Source: GWA1-54-10 sp964349675 (lineage in GTDB: Bacteria > Patescibacteriota > Minisyncoccia > Phycocordibacterales > SBAW01). Taken from it: DNA of 55,452 bases. A program made the translations under genes and the position numbers. Positions 5,838 to 14,736 of this stretch are shown piece after piece (positions within the stretch are counted from its first letter, which is position 1; every line of letters starts with the position of its first letter). The notes beneath the pieces are model-generated. The model was not told the origin of the DNA, did not search any database, and saw nothing but the letters and a program-made list of their open reading frames with translations. The stretch is from contig CAYGHD010000003.1 in assembly GCA_964349675.1 (NCBI GenBank), positions 1-55,452 on the forward strand, written 5' to 3'.

Positions 5838-8236
5838 AACGGCGTCATATCTCCCCACGTTGTGCCATGCTTTCCCTCTACCACAAAAGGGATTCCCTTT
5901 GCTTCTTTTTGGGTCAACACTTGTTCCATACTATCTTTTATTTTTTGTACGGCAGCACCAATGGCGTCTTTTTTAATTTCGAGCACCAATTCATCGTGCA
6001 CTTGGAGGAGCAGGCGCACCTCATCTTCCAAATGTTCGTCTTTAATGACGCGAGCGAGCTCGACCATAGCCAGTTTGAGCATATCAGCAGCAGTCCCCTG
6101 CACTGGCGCATTAATTGCCATACGCTCTGCAGAAGCACGGACATAGGGTATCGGCGACGTGATGCCAGGCACATACCGCCGTCGGCCAAAGTACGTGGTG
6201 GTGTAGCCAAGCCGTGCAGCGTCCGCTTTTGTATCTTCAAGATACTGTGCCAGTTTTGGGAATGCGGCAAAATACTGATCATAAAATTCTTGTGCCTCCC
6301 CGCGCGTGGTGCCCAACGCATCACGAAGCGCATTAACTCCCATACCGTACAAAATGCCGAAGTTAATCACCTTTGCGCGGCGGCGCTGCTCGTAGGTTAC
6401 CTCGTCCGATGCGACGCCAAACACGCGCATTGCAACTTCACGATGTACATCTCGCCCTTGGCGAAAAATATCAACCAACGCCTCGTCCTCAGACAAAAAA
6501 GCAGCGATTCGCAATTCAATCTGGGAATAGTCGAACGACACCAGCTCCATGCCGGGGGTTGCGACAAACGCGTGCCGTATCGCCCGCCCTAATTCAGTTT
6601 TGATGGGGATATTTTGCAAATTTGGATTTTGCGATGAAAGACGCCCTGTGGTTGTCCCTGTTTGCACATATGAGGTGTGGAGCCTATCGCCCTGGTCAAG
6701 CAGTGTTGGAATAGTGTCGATGTATGTTGAGAGGAGTTTTTGCAGTTCTCGATATGAAAGGATGTCGGCGATGATTGGGTGCATGTCGCGCATCTTTTCC
6801 AACTCAGACTCACGCGTTGTGCGCTGCCCCGTTGCCGTCTTTTTTTGATTTTTTACTGCAAGTCCAAGCGTGTCAAAAAGTACACCTCCAAGCTGTTTTG
6901 GCGAGTTGATATTAAATTCCTGCCCTGCAGCTGCGTAAATACGCTGCGCCAGCACCGCGAGCTCTGCTGTGTATGTTACAGACAAGTCTTTTAAAAATGC
7001 GCGGTCGACAGCGATACCCACCTGCTCCATAGCACGTAAAATCGGCGTTAGTGGCTGCTCTATCTTTTCAAATATAAAGGTTAGATTATTTTCTGTAATT
7101 TGCGCTGCAATGTTTTTTTGTGCAGTCTCAAAGTCGGTACTGCGCCCTACACGATATATGTCGTCGAGTGTCGGCTGTGTGAGATTTGAATCAAGCACCC
7201 ATACCGCAAGCGCGGCTGCATCAAACGTCTCTTTGGGCACCTCGGGCAAAACTTGCGGTGCATCTGCGGCAATTTCTGTTGTATCTTCAAACAATCCTGG
7301 CTCTATGAGTTTTCTTATGCGTGGAATAAGCGAACGGAATTCAAATTCTTCAAGCATCGCAAGTGTTTTTTGAAATGAGACATGCTCGCGCCACGGCGGC
7401 GGCAGCACAAATCGTATCGGCGCATCACGGCGGATAATTGCCAACTCTTTTGAAAACTCCGCCTGCTCTTGCTGCTCTTGTAATTTTTGCAACATCAAAC
7501 CTTTTACTCCAACTTCGGCCAACTTCTCTGGAGCAGAGCGGATTACTTCATACAAATGCTCAACCGAACCAAACGCAGCAATAAGCGCCGTCGCCGTCTT
7601 TTCCCCCACCCCTTTTACCCCGGGGATATTGTCGGACGGGTCGCCACGCAGACCTTTAAAGTCGGCGATGCGCTCGGGCCCAAACCCGTATCGTGCCACC
7701 ACTGTTTTTTCGTCATACAAAACAGTATCGGACAAACCTTTGCGCAGCGTGTACACGCGCACACGGTCATCATCTACCAACTGCAGGGTGTCCATATCGC
7801 CTGAGGCAATGATGATGTCGATACCAGCGTCTTTTGCGCGACCCGCCTTTTTTTCTTTTGTGTGCAACTCTTCTACTATAGTGCCGATAACATCGTCCGC
7901 CTCAAATCCTGGGCATTCATAGCGCACAATACCCAACGCTTCGAGCACATCTTTTGAGCGGATGATTTGCGCCACCAGCGCATCGTCTGCAGCAACACGC
8001 TGTGATTTATATGACTCAAACGCTAAATGCCGATGCGTTGGCTCGGGCAAGTCAAAGGCCGCGACGATGTAGTCGGGCTTAAGCTCAGTAATAATTTTAA
8101 TGAGCATTGAGATAAGCCCATAGAGCCCGCCTGTTGGCTCACCCTTGCTTGAAGAAAAATCTGGCAACGCATGATAGGCGCGATGTAAAATCGCGTGCGT
8201 ATCGAGAATGACGAGGCGTTTTTTATCGTTCACCAT
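5834..8236 (-). CDS. polA: DNA polymerase I (no proofreading domain)
   Basis: 800 aa. The N-terminal 5'-3' exonuclease/flap domain covers about residues 1-290, with acidic clusters in FEADDVIGT and SGDMDTLQL and a helix-hairpin-helix PGVKGVGEKTA. The family A polymerase domain covers about 380-800: motif A SFDYSQIELRIAAF, motif B RRRAKVINFGILYGMG and motif C QVHDELVLEI. The stretch between them is short and I see no DEDD exonuclease motifs, so proofreading is absent. PolA fills gaps and removes RNA primers. The start is supported by the TAAAGT box 6 bases upstream. It is coupled to holA. Confidence 0.95.
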   Translation of the reverse strand: MVNDKKRLVILDTHAILHRAYHALPDFSSSKGEPTGGLYGLISMLIKIITELKPDYIVAAFDLPEPTHRHLAFESYKSQRVAADDALVAQIIRSKDVLEALGIVRYECPGFEADDVIGTIVEELHTKEKKAGRAKDAGIDIIIASGDMDTLQLVDDDRVRVYTLRKGLSDTVLYDEKTVVARYGFGPERIADFKGLRGDPSDNIPGVKGVGEKTATALIAAFGSVEHLYEVIRSAPEKLAEVGVKGLMLQKLQEQQEQAEFSKELAIIRRDAPIRFVLPPPWREHVSFQKTLAMLEEFEFRSLIPRIRKLIEPGLFEDTTEIAADAPQVLPEVPKETFDAAALAVWVLDSNLTQPTLDDIYRVGRSTDFETAQKNIAAQITENNLTFIFEKIEQPLTPILRAMEQVGIAVDRAFLKDLSVTYTAELAVLAQRIYAAAGQEFNINSPKQLGGVLFDTLGLAVKNQKKTATGQRTTRESELEKMRDMHPIIADILSYRELQKLLSTYIDTIPTLLDQGDRLHTSYVQTGTTTGRLSSQNPNLQNIPIKTELGRAIRHAFVATPGMELVSFDYSQIELRIAAFLSEDEALVDIFRQGRDVHREVAMRVFGVASDEVTYEQRRRAKVINFGILYGMGVNALRDALGTTRGEAQEFYDQYFAAFPKLAQYLEDTKADAARLGYTTTYFGRRRYVPGITSPIPYVRASAERMAINAPVQGTAADMLKLAMVELARVIKDEHLEDEVRLLLQVHDELVLEIKKDAIGAAVQKIKDSMEQVLTQKEAKGIPFVVEGKHGTTWGDMTPL

Positions 8237-8242
8237 ACCCGT

Positions 8243-8248
8243 ACTTTA
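8243..8248 (-). promoter_or_regulatory. -10 box of polA
   Basis: TAAAGT on the minus strand, 6 bases before the ATG at 8236. Confidence 0.45.
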
Positions 8249-8250
8249 TC

Positions 8251-8589
8251 TTATTCCAACTCCTTCAGCCATGACTTGATTCGCTCGCGATCTTCATTTT
8301 CTTTGTCTGCTTTGTGATATATCTCTATATACACAAAAGTTATAGCATCTTCTTGCCATGCGTAAATAATTCGAAGAGACGAATCTCTGAGTGCCCGGCA
8401 TGCAAGTCGACCTTTTACAATTTTCACCGAATCAGCATGGTGCAATATGGTGAATTTTACACCAACACCCGTGGGATACACAGAGAGAACTTTTTCAAAA
8501 GCTGCCAGGTCGTCATCAAGAGATCTAAATTTCTTTTTTAGTCGTCGATACTCCTTCTCAAACTCTGGCGTCCATTTAAAGTTCTTCAT
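8251..8589 (-). CDS. RelE/ParE-superfamily toxin
   Basis: 112 aa. The pattern KFRSLDDDLAAFEKVL, then KGRLACRALRDSSLRIIYAW, then ITFVYIEIYHKADKENED matches the RelE/ParE/HigB fold: two helices, then a beta-sheet with a basic patch, ending in the YHKxDK strand. RelE-type members cut mRNA on the ribosome; ParE-type members poison gyrase. The sequence alone does not decide which applies. The ATG at 8589 lies inside the last codons of the HTH-Panacea gene, a 14-base overlap typical of toxin-antitoxin pairs with the antitoxin first. The frame runs upstream to 8664 but the fold starts at MKNFKWTPEF. Confidence 0.82.
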   Translation of the reverse strand: MKNFKWTPEFEKEYRRLKKKFRSLDDDLAAFEKVLSVYPTGVGVKFTILHHADSVKIVKGRLACRALRDSSLRIIYAWQEDAITFVYIEIYHKADKENEDRERIKSWLKELE

Positions 8590-9298
8590 ATTGGCGCACA
8601 GACAGTTTCTCTGGCCGGTAAAAAACGTGCTCGTATAATATATCTTTCCCCTCTTCAGCCGCAAACCAAGGAGTGTCTTCGTGCGAAAGCTCCATTAACT
8701 GCGTTGCGGTCAAGTCTCCATAGCGCGCCAACACGTTATCAACCATGGCTATTTCTTGTGCGCTCAATTTCGATAAGTCTGCATTTTTATGTGGAAGAAA
8801 TTTCCTCTGCTCATACGCAAAATACGAACTTTTTACTTCTTCAAGTGTCCCGTCTTTTTTCATTTCCTCAACAACCTTCATAAACTCCCGCGGCGCAGGC
8901 CCGTAGTGATTGCGAAAATAAGTAAGACCCATCAATTGCTGCTCGTATTTTTCATAATAATCGAAGTCAATAAAGTACAGCAACTTATAAAGCGCCGTCA
9001 TGCCAACATTCGGCTTGCCTGCAGTTTTTCCAAGCACATACAAAAGCACTTCTTTAAATTTTTCGAGCTTCTTTTGTGGTACAGCAATACGCATAGCGTC
9101 TTGCGGAACGCGCACATGGTGTGTCTCTACTAAACCAAAAAGTTCGCGTACACGGTCTTCTTCTGGTTTTGAGAGTAATCGCTCCCCTTTTTCGACTTTT
9201 ATAAGTGTTGGGCGAGACACCCCAAGCCTCCCTGCCAAATACTCTTGGGACATACCATACTCAGTACGTAGAGCTTTTATGTCTATATTTTTAGGCAT
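8576..9298 (-). CDS. HTH-Panacea (DUF4065) antitoxin
   Basis: 240 aa. Residues 8-50 are an XRE-type helix-turn-helix (MSQEYLAGRLGVSRPTLIKVEKG). Residues about 75-215 match the Panacea/SocA-like domain: MTALYKLLYFIDFDYYEKYE, then NHYGPAPREF. The Panacea domain is known as an antitoxin module that neutralises many unrelated toxins; fused HTHs autoregulate the operon. Here the partner is the overlapping RelE-like gene. The pair lies beside the MmeI-type enzyme. The interval 9299-9330 just upstream has an imperfect inverted repeat (AGTCTA at 9303-9308, TAGAGT at 9321-9326) that could be the operator. Confidence 0.85.
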   Translation of the reverse strand: MPKNIDIKALRTEYGMSQEYLAGRLGVSRPTLIKVEKGERLLSKPEEDRVRELFGLVETHHVRVPQDAMRIAVPQKKLEKFKEVLLYVLGKTAGKPNVGMTALYKLLYFIDFDYYEKYEQQLMGLTYFRNHYGPAPREFMKVVEEMKKDGTLEEVKSSYFAYEQRKFLPHKNADLSKLSAQEIAMVDNVLARYGDLTATQLMELSHEDTPWFAAEEGKDILYEHVFYRPEKLSVRQYEEL

Positions 9299-9390
9299 TT
9301 TTTAGTCTACTGACGCCCATTAGAGTAATCGTACCTCTATCTTAGCCTCAATCAACACAGTTGTCCACAATTGATACTTTTTTGTAAAAA

Positions 9391-9419
9391 TTGACTTCAA
9401 CCTATTACATTCTTATACT
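9391..9419 (+). promoter_or_regulatory. sigma-70-type promoter of the small basic ORF
   Basis: TTGACT (9391-9396) and TATACT (9414-9419) are separated by exactly 17 bases. The expected start is near 9426. The leader contains a CCCAA/TTGGG hairpin (9431-9442) followed by GGAGG (9441-9445). Confidence 0.7.
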
Positions 9420-9479
9420 ATCCAAAGTTGCCCAAAATTGGGAGGTCGACTACTTAAAAACACAACCGGCACAAAATAC

Positions 9480-9620
9480 ATGGGAAGAAAAGTAAATGGG
9501 ATTCGTACAAGTAAAAGCGTCGCGAAGGTCGCTTCAAAAGTACTACGAGACGGACGTAGCGGTAAAGATGCAAAAAAACTCGGCGGGCAAGCGCTCGGTA
9601 ATCGTGCAAAACGAAGTTAG
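9480..9620 (+). CDS. small highly basic protein
   Basis: 46 aa from the ATG at 9480 (MGRKVNGIRTSKSVAKVASK start), with many Lys and Arg and few hydrophobic residues; it could bind nucleic acid. An alternative TTG at 9438 in the same frame would give 60 aa. No Shine-Dalgarno precedes the ATG, while GGAGG at 9441-9445 has no usable start codon at normal distance, so the true start is unsure. It has its own strong promoter and lies in the defence islet, convergent with the MmeI-type gene. Family unknown. Confidence 0.55.
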   Translation: MGRKVNGIRTSKSVAKVASKVLRDGRSGKDAKKLGGQALGNRAKRS

Positions 9621-9638
9621 TAGGTAAATGAAGAATAG

Positions 9639-12458
9639 TTAAGTGATTGGATCCGACACCTCTTTTGGAGCTCTCAGCTTTGCGGGAGCTCTTTTCGTTT
9701 TCTTGAACACTGTGCTCTTCTCGGCAGCTATTAATTTTTGATCTAGTCCAAACAAAAACTCTAGGCGCTCGGGCTCGGATTTGAAGGTGCGTCTACCATA
9801 GGCAGCGTCGACGGCGCGGTCGAGCGCGTGGTGCGCGTCGAGCAAGACTTTAGGCATGGTGTTTGGGTCGTACAAGTCGGCCAGCGTTGCGCCGGGAAAT
9901 TGTGCCCGCGCGTCGAGCACCGCCTGTGCTGCAGCATCTACCCCAGTTTTTTTCTCTGCACTCATATCCTCCGGCCACGGGAAGTTATTGTAGACGATGT
10001 CTTTTGAATACCGATAACGACTCTCAAGGCGACCAGCCACAGCGCGCATCCATGCCATATGAATAACCGACTGCAAGACGCCAAAGTGGTACAGGGTGGC
10101 GTTTGGCACGATTTTAAGAAGGTTACTCGCTAGTGTTGTTGGCGCTTCAAAACCAATAGGGATATAGAAGCGACGTTCAGATGAAACTTCTGGAATAACT
10201 AAATAATTTCCCTTGGGCATATTTTCGACATGAAAGCGCGTTGGCTTGTCTGCCAGCTTTTGCGTCGGCGCACTTTTGCTCAACAGCCGGAATTGCCGCA
10301 CCGTGTCTATGCGGCGCATAACCTCTGGCATATCCCGCAAGTCTTGCGGTGCAGCTTCGCCCAACCACAAGCACCACCGTTCATACCCGTTCAAAAACTC
10401 ATCTGCCCCAATCCAACGGCGGAAGAACTTTGCCGCACCCGGCTCTTTTTGCACAAACATCTCCCTTTCTTCCGGCGTAAACAAATACATGCCACCATCA
10501 ATTGGCTTGTTGCCTATCCCTATCTCTGGCACGTTGCACAGCGGCTTGGTGCGGCTTTGAATGAACACGTCTGGTGCATCCACCAAGTATGGGTTTATAT
10601 GCTTTGCTTTGACCTCGCGAGGCTCGCCGCGGATGTCTTCGTACTCGTACAATTTTGGTTGTACCACTTCGCCCACACTAAAGCCGATTATCACGCAAAA
10701 TACAGCCGCCTTGCCCGGGGCCTCGTTGCTCCACTTAAATGTGCGGTGCGCAAAGGAAATAGAGACGTTGTATTTCTCTACCAACTCCTTCCATAAAATC
10801 CCTACCTGCTCGCCTTGGGTTATCGAGTTAGTCGATACAAACGCCACACCAATAGACGTGCCTTGTATGTACTGCGCGGCCTTTGCATACCACCCCGACA
10901 CATAGTCCAGTACACCGCCGCCTTTGCCAAAGAGCGCCGCAATTTCTGCACGCTGCTCGTCGGACATTACTTTAGAGCCTATAAACGGCGGGTTGCCTAT
11001 GATGTAGGTGAGTTTGTTTTTTGGCACCACGCTTTCCCAGTCGAGCGTCAGTGCGTTACCCTCTTTGATGTGCGGTTGCTCGCGCAGCGGGAGTTTACTA
11101 AACGGCTTGCCAAAGTAGTCGCCCAGCTCGACGTTTGCCAAGTGGTCTACCAGCCACAGCGACAGCTGCGCGATTTCTGCAGGGAAGGACAGTAGCTCTA
11201 TGCCATACATCCGCTCGACCGATATTTTTGAAAGTGTGGATACGTCGAACGGCAGTGACGCCTGCCCTGCCTCGACTTCTTTTTTGTACAGCCGCTTTAA
11301 AATCTCGAGCTCAAACTGCCGCAACTCGCGGTAGGCCACCACCAAAAAATTCCCGCAGCCGCACGCCGGGTCAAGCAGCGAGACGTTGCCCACCTTGCCC
11401 CACAGCTCATGCAACTTGGCGGCATTGTGCCCGGCCGCCTCTAGCTCAGCATACAGCCCTTCCAAAAAGAGGCCGTTTAAAACTTTAAGGATGTTGCGCT
11501 CGGATGTGTAGTGCGCACCAAAGTCGTGGCGTGTGTCGCCTGCCCCTGCATCCATCACAAATTGGAACATCGAGCCAAAAATGGCAGGTGACACGGCGCT
11601 CCAGTCAAACTCGGCGGCATGCAACACCGCCTCGCGCATCTCGGTGTTAAAAAACGACGATGGCAGCACCTCGGCAAACAGCCCGCCGTTGACGTAGGGC
11701 AAGGACGCGAGGTCACTGTTGATGTTTGTCTGCCTTTGCGGAAAGTCGGTGTTGAGCAGCTGGAATATCTCGGTCAGGTGCATGCCAAAGTCGCTCCCGT
11801 CTGGTTTGGTGACGGCCTTGAGATACCAAGAAAAGGTGTCTTTATCAAAAATACCCGTATCGTCTGCAAAAAAGCAAAAAACTAACCTGATGAGCAGCCG
11901 GTCGAGGTGCTCTTTTGGGTAGTGCCCCGAGTCGAGCGCGCGGTACAGCCGCACCACCGCTCGCACTGCCTTGCGGTTGACCGGGCTTTCTTCTTTGTAC
12001 GAGTGCGCCGGGCGGCCGGCAATAAACGAGAATAGGTGTATGTGTTTGGAAAAATCTTCGAGGGGGAATTCGTGCGTCTCTATCCCCTCCTTGCCCTCTA
12101 GGTCATAAAAGCGAATGCGCGCATAGTCGGTGACGATGATGTAGCGTGGCCGCTCATCCTCGGGGAGTGCGTCGAAGTATGACCCTGCTTGCGAGTAGGC
12201 ACTGTCAAGATTTTTGCCGCCGCTTTTGTGTTCGACAATAAGCGTCCCCGGCCAAAACAGGTCAATGAAGCCGCGGTCGCGCTCGCGTATGGCAAGCTGC
12301 ACCTTTTCTTGATACCGGGCGACGCTGCGGCGTTTTGTCCCAAACACCTCAAAAAACCCGTCCCAAAACGACTGGTATTCTGCCATTTCTCGCGTCTCAC
12401 CCTCCCACTCTTTTGCAAAAGCGACAGCCCGTGTACGTATTTCATTCCAACTTATCAT
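9639..12458 (-). CDS. MmeI-family type IIL restriction-modification enzyme
   Basis: 939 aa, a single-chain restriction and methylation enzyme. The N-terminal nuclease motif is D66-x9-E76-x-K78, the same arrangement as the catalytic D-x9-E-x-K of MmeI. The SAM-binding motif I DPACGCGNF is at 363-371 and the amino-methyltransferase motif NPPF at 489-492, as for N6-adenine methylation. A target-recognition domain and C-terminal helical region follow (about 620-900). Length is close to MmeI (about 920). Such enzymes methylate one strand and cut some 20 bases away. Nothing suggests inactivation. Its ATG overlaps the tsaE stop, so it is expressed with tsaE. The specificity is not predictable here. 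Confidence 0.9.
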   Translation of the reverse strand: MISWNEIRTRAVAFAKEWEGETREMAEYQSFWDGFFEVFGTKRRSVARYQEKVQLAIRERDRGFIDLFWPGTLIVEHKSGGKNLDSAYSQAGSYFDALPEDERPRYIIVTDYARIRFYDLEGKEGIETHEFPLEDFSKHIHLFSFIAGRPAHSYKEESPVNRKAVRAVVRLYRALDSGHYPKEHLDRLLIRLVFCFFADDTGIFDKDTFSWYLKAVTKPDGSDFGMHLTEIFQLLNTDFPQRQTNINSDLASLPYVNGGLFAEVLPSSFFNTEMREAVLHAAEFDWSAVSPAIFGSMFQFVMDAGAGDTRHDFGAHYTSERNILKVLNGLFLEGLYAELEAAGHNAAKLHELWGKVGNVSLLDPACGCGNFLVVAYRELRQFELEILKRLYKKEVEAGQASLPFDVSTLSKISVERMYGIELLSFPAEIAQLSLWLVDHLANVELGDYFGKPFSKLPLREQPHIKEGNALTLDWESVVPKNKLTYIIGNPPFIGSKVMSDEQRAEIAALFGKGGGVLDYVSGWYAKAAQYIQGTSIGVAFVSTNSITQGEQVGILWKELVEKYNVSISFAHRTFKWSNEAPGKAAVFCVIIGFSVGEVVQPKLYEYEDIRGEPREVKAKHINPYLVDAPDVFIQSRTKPLCNVPEIGIGNKPIDGGMYLFTPEEREMFVQKEPGAAKFFRRWIGADEFLNGYERWCLWLGEAAPQDLRDMPEVMRRIDTVRQFRLLSKSAPTQKLADKPTRFHVENMPKGNYLVIPEVSSERRFYIPIGFEAPTTLASNLLKIVPNATLYHFGVLQSVIHMAWMRAVAGRLESRYRYSKDIVYNNFPWPEDMSAEKKTGVDAAAQAVLDARAQFPGATLADLYDPNTMPKVLLDAHHALDRAVDAAYGRRTFKSEPERLEFLFGLDQKLIAAEKSTVFKKTKRAPAKLRAPKEVSDPIT

Positions 12459-12916
12459 CGTATTTCAATATACCGCTCTTCCTCGTTGGCGGCACTTGCC
12501 ATGTCCGCTGGATTGCTGGCAGAAAATTGTATGGTTAGGTCTGGCTTGGGGAGCATACCTTCGAGCCGCTCGGGCCACTCTACAACCACGAGCGTTTGTG
12601 GGTCGTTCAAAAAACTATCTGGTTTCAGCGTCAGAAACTCTTCTGGTTTCTCAAGCCGGTACGCGTCGATATGTATAAGCCGAGTGAAGTCTTTAAACAG
12701 TATTGGGTATGACTTCATCAACACATACGTTGGGCTCTGCACTGCACCTTCCACCCCCACTGCTTTTGCAAATGCTTGAGTAAAAGTAGTTTTACCTGCA
12801 CCCAAGTCGCCCCGCAGCGCAATCACGGTGGCTGATTGTTTTTCAGCAAGCGAGCCTAGCCGAGCAAGGATGCGCTCTGCAAAGGCGGGCAGCGTGTTTT
12901 TAGTCACCACTTCCAT
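12455..12916 (-). CDS. tsaE: tRNA t6A biosynthesis ATPase TsaE
   Basis: 153 aa. P-loop RGDLGAGKTTFTQAF near residue 35, then SPTYVLMKSY and HIDAYRL, the core signatures of TsaE. This ATPase supports TsaB/TsaD in making N6-threonylcarbamoyl-adenosine at tRNA position 37. The ATG at 12916 is supported by the family N-terminus and the TACACT box 6 bases upstream; the frame runs on to 13054. It is divergent from pilB and overlaps the restriction enzyme start by 3 bases, an unusual coupling of an essential gene with a defence gene. Confidence 0.93.
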   Translation of the reverse strand: MEVVTKNTLPAFAERILARLGSLAEKQSATVIALRGDLGAGKTTFTQAFAKAVGVEGAVQSPTYVLMKSYPILFKDFTRLIHIDAYRLEKPEEFLTLKPDSFLNDPQTLVVVEWPERLEGMLPKPDLTIQFSASNPADMASAANEEERYIEIR

Positions 12917-12922
12917 GCGAGC

Positions 12923-12928
12923 AGTGTA
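12923..12928 (-). promoter_or_regulatory. -10 box of tsaE
   Basis: TACACT on the minus strand, 6 bases before the ATG at 12916. Confidence 0.45.
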
Positions 12929-12951
12929 CACCAAAGTGAGCCAGGACGTTG

Positions 12952-12957
12952 TACAAT
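12952..12957 (+). promoter_or_regulatory. -10 box of pilB
   Basis: TACAAT, 7 bases before the ATG at 12965. The tsaE and pilB boxes face away from each other within 35 bases. Confidence 0.55.
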
Positions 12958-12964
12958 ACAGGCA

Positions 12965-14647
12965 ATGGTTACTTTTGCTGATGACGAGCAGCTCCGTCGA
13001 GTCGATTTCCTCAAAAAGCGCGAGGAGGAGGAGCTTGCGCAGATGTTGTCGCATAAATACGGCGTCGAGTATATCGATTTGTCTCTGGTCGCGATCAACA
13101 CTGACGCATTGCGTCTTGTCCCTGAAGCGGAGGCTCGCGATACCGAAGCCGTCGCTTTTGGACAGGTTGGGAAAAAAATCAGCCTAGCAGTCCGTGCACC
13201 TGAAAATCCAAAAGTGAAAATGTTGGCAGCCAAGCTTGAGGAGCGTGGTTTTACCGTGACAGTCTTTATGACATCGCAAGAGAGCCTCAAGCGTGCATAT
13301 GAGCGCTATGCAGATCTCTCCTATGCGACAGAGAGCAAAGCTGGTGTATTTGAGCTTTCAAACGAAGAACTTGAGACGCTGCTTGAAAAGGTGCAGAGTC
13401 TTGCCGACATTGGCAGCTTAATCGGCGAGGCAATTTCAATGAAGCGCACCTATCGAATCACCCGAATTTTAGAGGTTATTTTAGCTGGAGGCCTTTCAAC
13501 AGGCGCCTCAGACGTACACTTTGAGCCCGAAGAGGCGCAGGTGCGCTTGCGATATCGATTGGATGGCGTTTTGGTTGATGTGCTTTCTTTTGATCACGAG
13601 ACCTACCGACTTGTGTTATCTCGTCTCAAATTGCTCTCAGGGCTCAAGCTCAATGTCACTGACGAGGCGCAGGACGGCCGTTTTAGTATCAAAATAAAAG
13701 GAGACGAGATTGAACTGCGCACCTCGATACTTCCCGGTAATTACGCTGAAACATTAGTGCTGCGTATCCTCAATCCAAAATCAATCGCTGTTCCGCTTGA
13801 AGAGCTAGGGCTTGAGCCAAAACTCAAAGAAAGGATAGAGAAGGAGGTACTCAAGCCAAACGGCATGATTTTAACTACAGGCCCAACAGGGTCGGGTAAA
13901 ACAACAACCCTCTACGCATTCATGCGCAAAATCAACAGTCCGGGGAGCAAGATAATAACCATTGAAGACCCTATCGAGTATCACCTGCCGGGCATCGTGC
14001 AAACACAGGTAGACAAAAAAACATATACGTTTGCAGCAGGGCTCCGGTCGGCGTTGCGCCAAGACCCCGACATTATTATGGTTGGTGAAATCCGTGATGC
14101 AGAGGTAGCAGAAACCGCTATCAACGCCGCGCTTACCGGGCACTTGGTGTTTTCAACATTGCACACCAACGACGCCGCAGGGTCCTTCCCCAGACTTATA
14201 GATCTGGGAGTAAGCGAGAAAGTGCTTAGCTCTGCTATTAACGTCGCGATGGCGCAGCGCCTGGTGCGCAAACTTTGTGCAGAATGCAAAGTCGCGCGCA
14301 CTCCAACGCCGGAAGAAAAAACGCTCATAGACCGCTACTTAAGCACTATTGTTGACCGCACACTTCTCCCCGAAAAAACAGATATGGTGTACGACGCAAA
14401 AGATGGCGGGTGCGCTGCTTGCCAAGGCCGCGGATACAAAGGCCGCATTGGCATCTTTGAAGCGATTTTTATGGATCACGCGATAGAAGAAATTTTGCGT
14501 AGCAAACCAAGCGAGCGCGAAGTGGCGATTGCTGCACGGCCGCAAGGCATCCCTACTATGCAAGAGGACGGTATTATAAAAATACTCCGGGGCAGCACAT
14601 CGCTGGCAGAGCTTGAGCGTGTCGTTGACTTGCACGCCACACAATAA
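12965..14647 (+). CDS. pilB: type IV pilus assembly ATPase PilB/GspE
   Basis: 560 aa. An N-terminal MshEN-like domain (about 1-130) precedes the secretion ATPase core. Walker A GPTGSGKTTTLYA lies near residue 305, the Asp box ITIEDPIEYHLPG near 335, Walker B IIMVGEIRDAEVA near 375 and the His box HLVFSTLHTNDA near 395. A four-Cys zinc motif is present (CAEC near 438, CAAC near 480). The protein drives pilin polymerisation at the inner membrane. No other pilus gene is adjacent, which is common for scattered CPR pilus genes. Together with comM it suggests DNA uptake by pili. Confidence 0.95.
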   Translation: MVTFADDEQLRRVDFLKKREEEELAQMLSHKYGVEYIDLSLVAINTDALRLVPEAEARDTEAVAFGQVGKKISLAVRAPENPKVKMLAAKLEERGFTVTVFMTSQESLKRAYERYADLSYATESKAGVFELSNEELETLLEKVQSLADIGSLIGEAISMKRTYRITRILEVILAGGLSTGASDVHFEPEEAQVRLRYRLDGVLVDVLSFDHETYRLVLSRLKLLSGLKLNVTDEAQDGRFSIKIKGDEIELRTSILPGNYAETLVLRILNPKSIAVPLEELGLEPKLKERIEKEVLKPNGMILTTGPTGSGKTTTLYAFMRKINSPGSKIITIEDPIEYHLPGIVQTQVDKKTYTFAAGLRSALRQDPDIIMVGEIRDAEVAETAINAALTGHLVFSTLHTNDAAGSFPRLIDLGVSEKVLSSAINVAMAQRLVRKLCAECKVARTPTPEEKTLIDRYLSTIVDRTLLPEKTDMVYDAKDGGCAACQGRGYKGRIGIFEAIFMDHAIEEILRSKPSEREVAIAARPQGIPTMQEDGIIKILRGSTSLAELERVVDLHATQ

Positions 14648-14736
14648 AGCACACTAGGCGTCGAGCCCACAAAAAAAATCTTGGTCAACGTTGCGCAGAT
14701 GGAGACAAAGAGTACAGTATGAGAGAGGATTTCCTG

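Noticed and set aside
5385..6146. 253-aa plus-strand open frame
   Set aside because: It is antisense to holA and polA, with Cys/Arg-rich unlikely composition; both opposite genes are clear.
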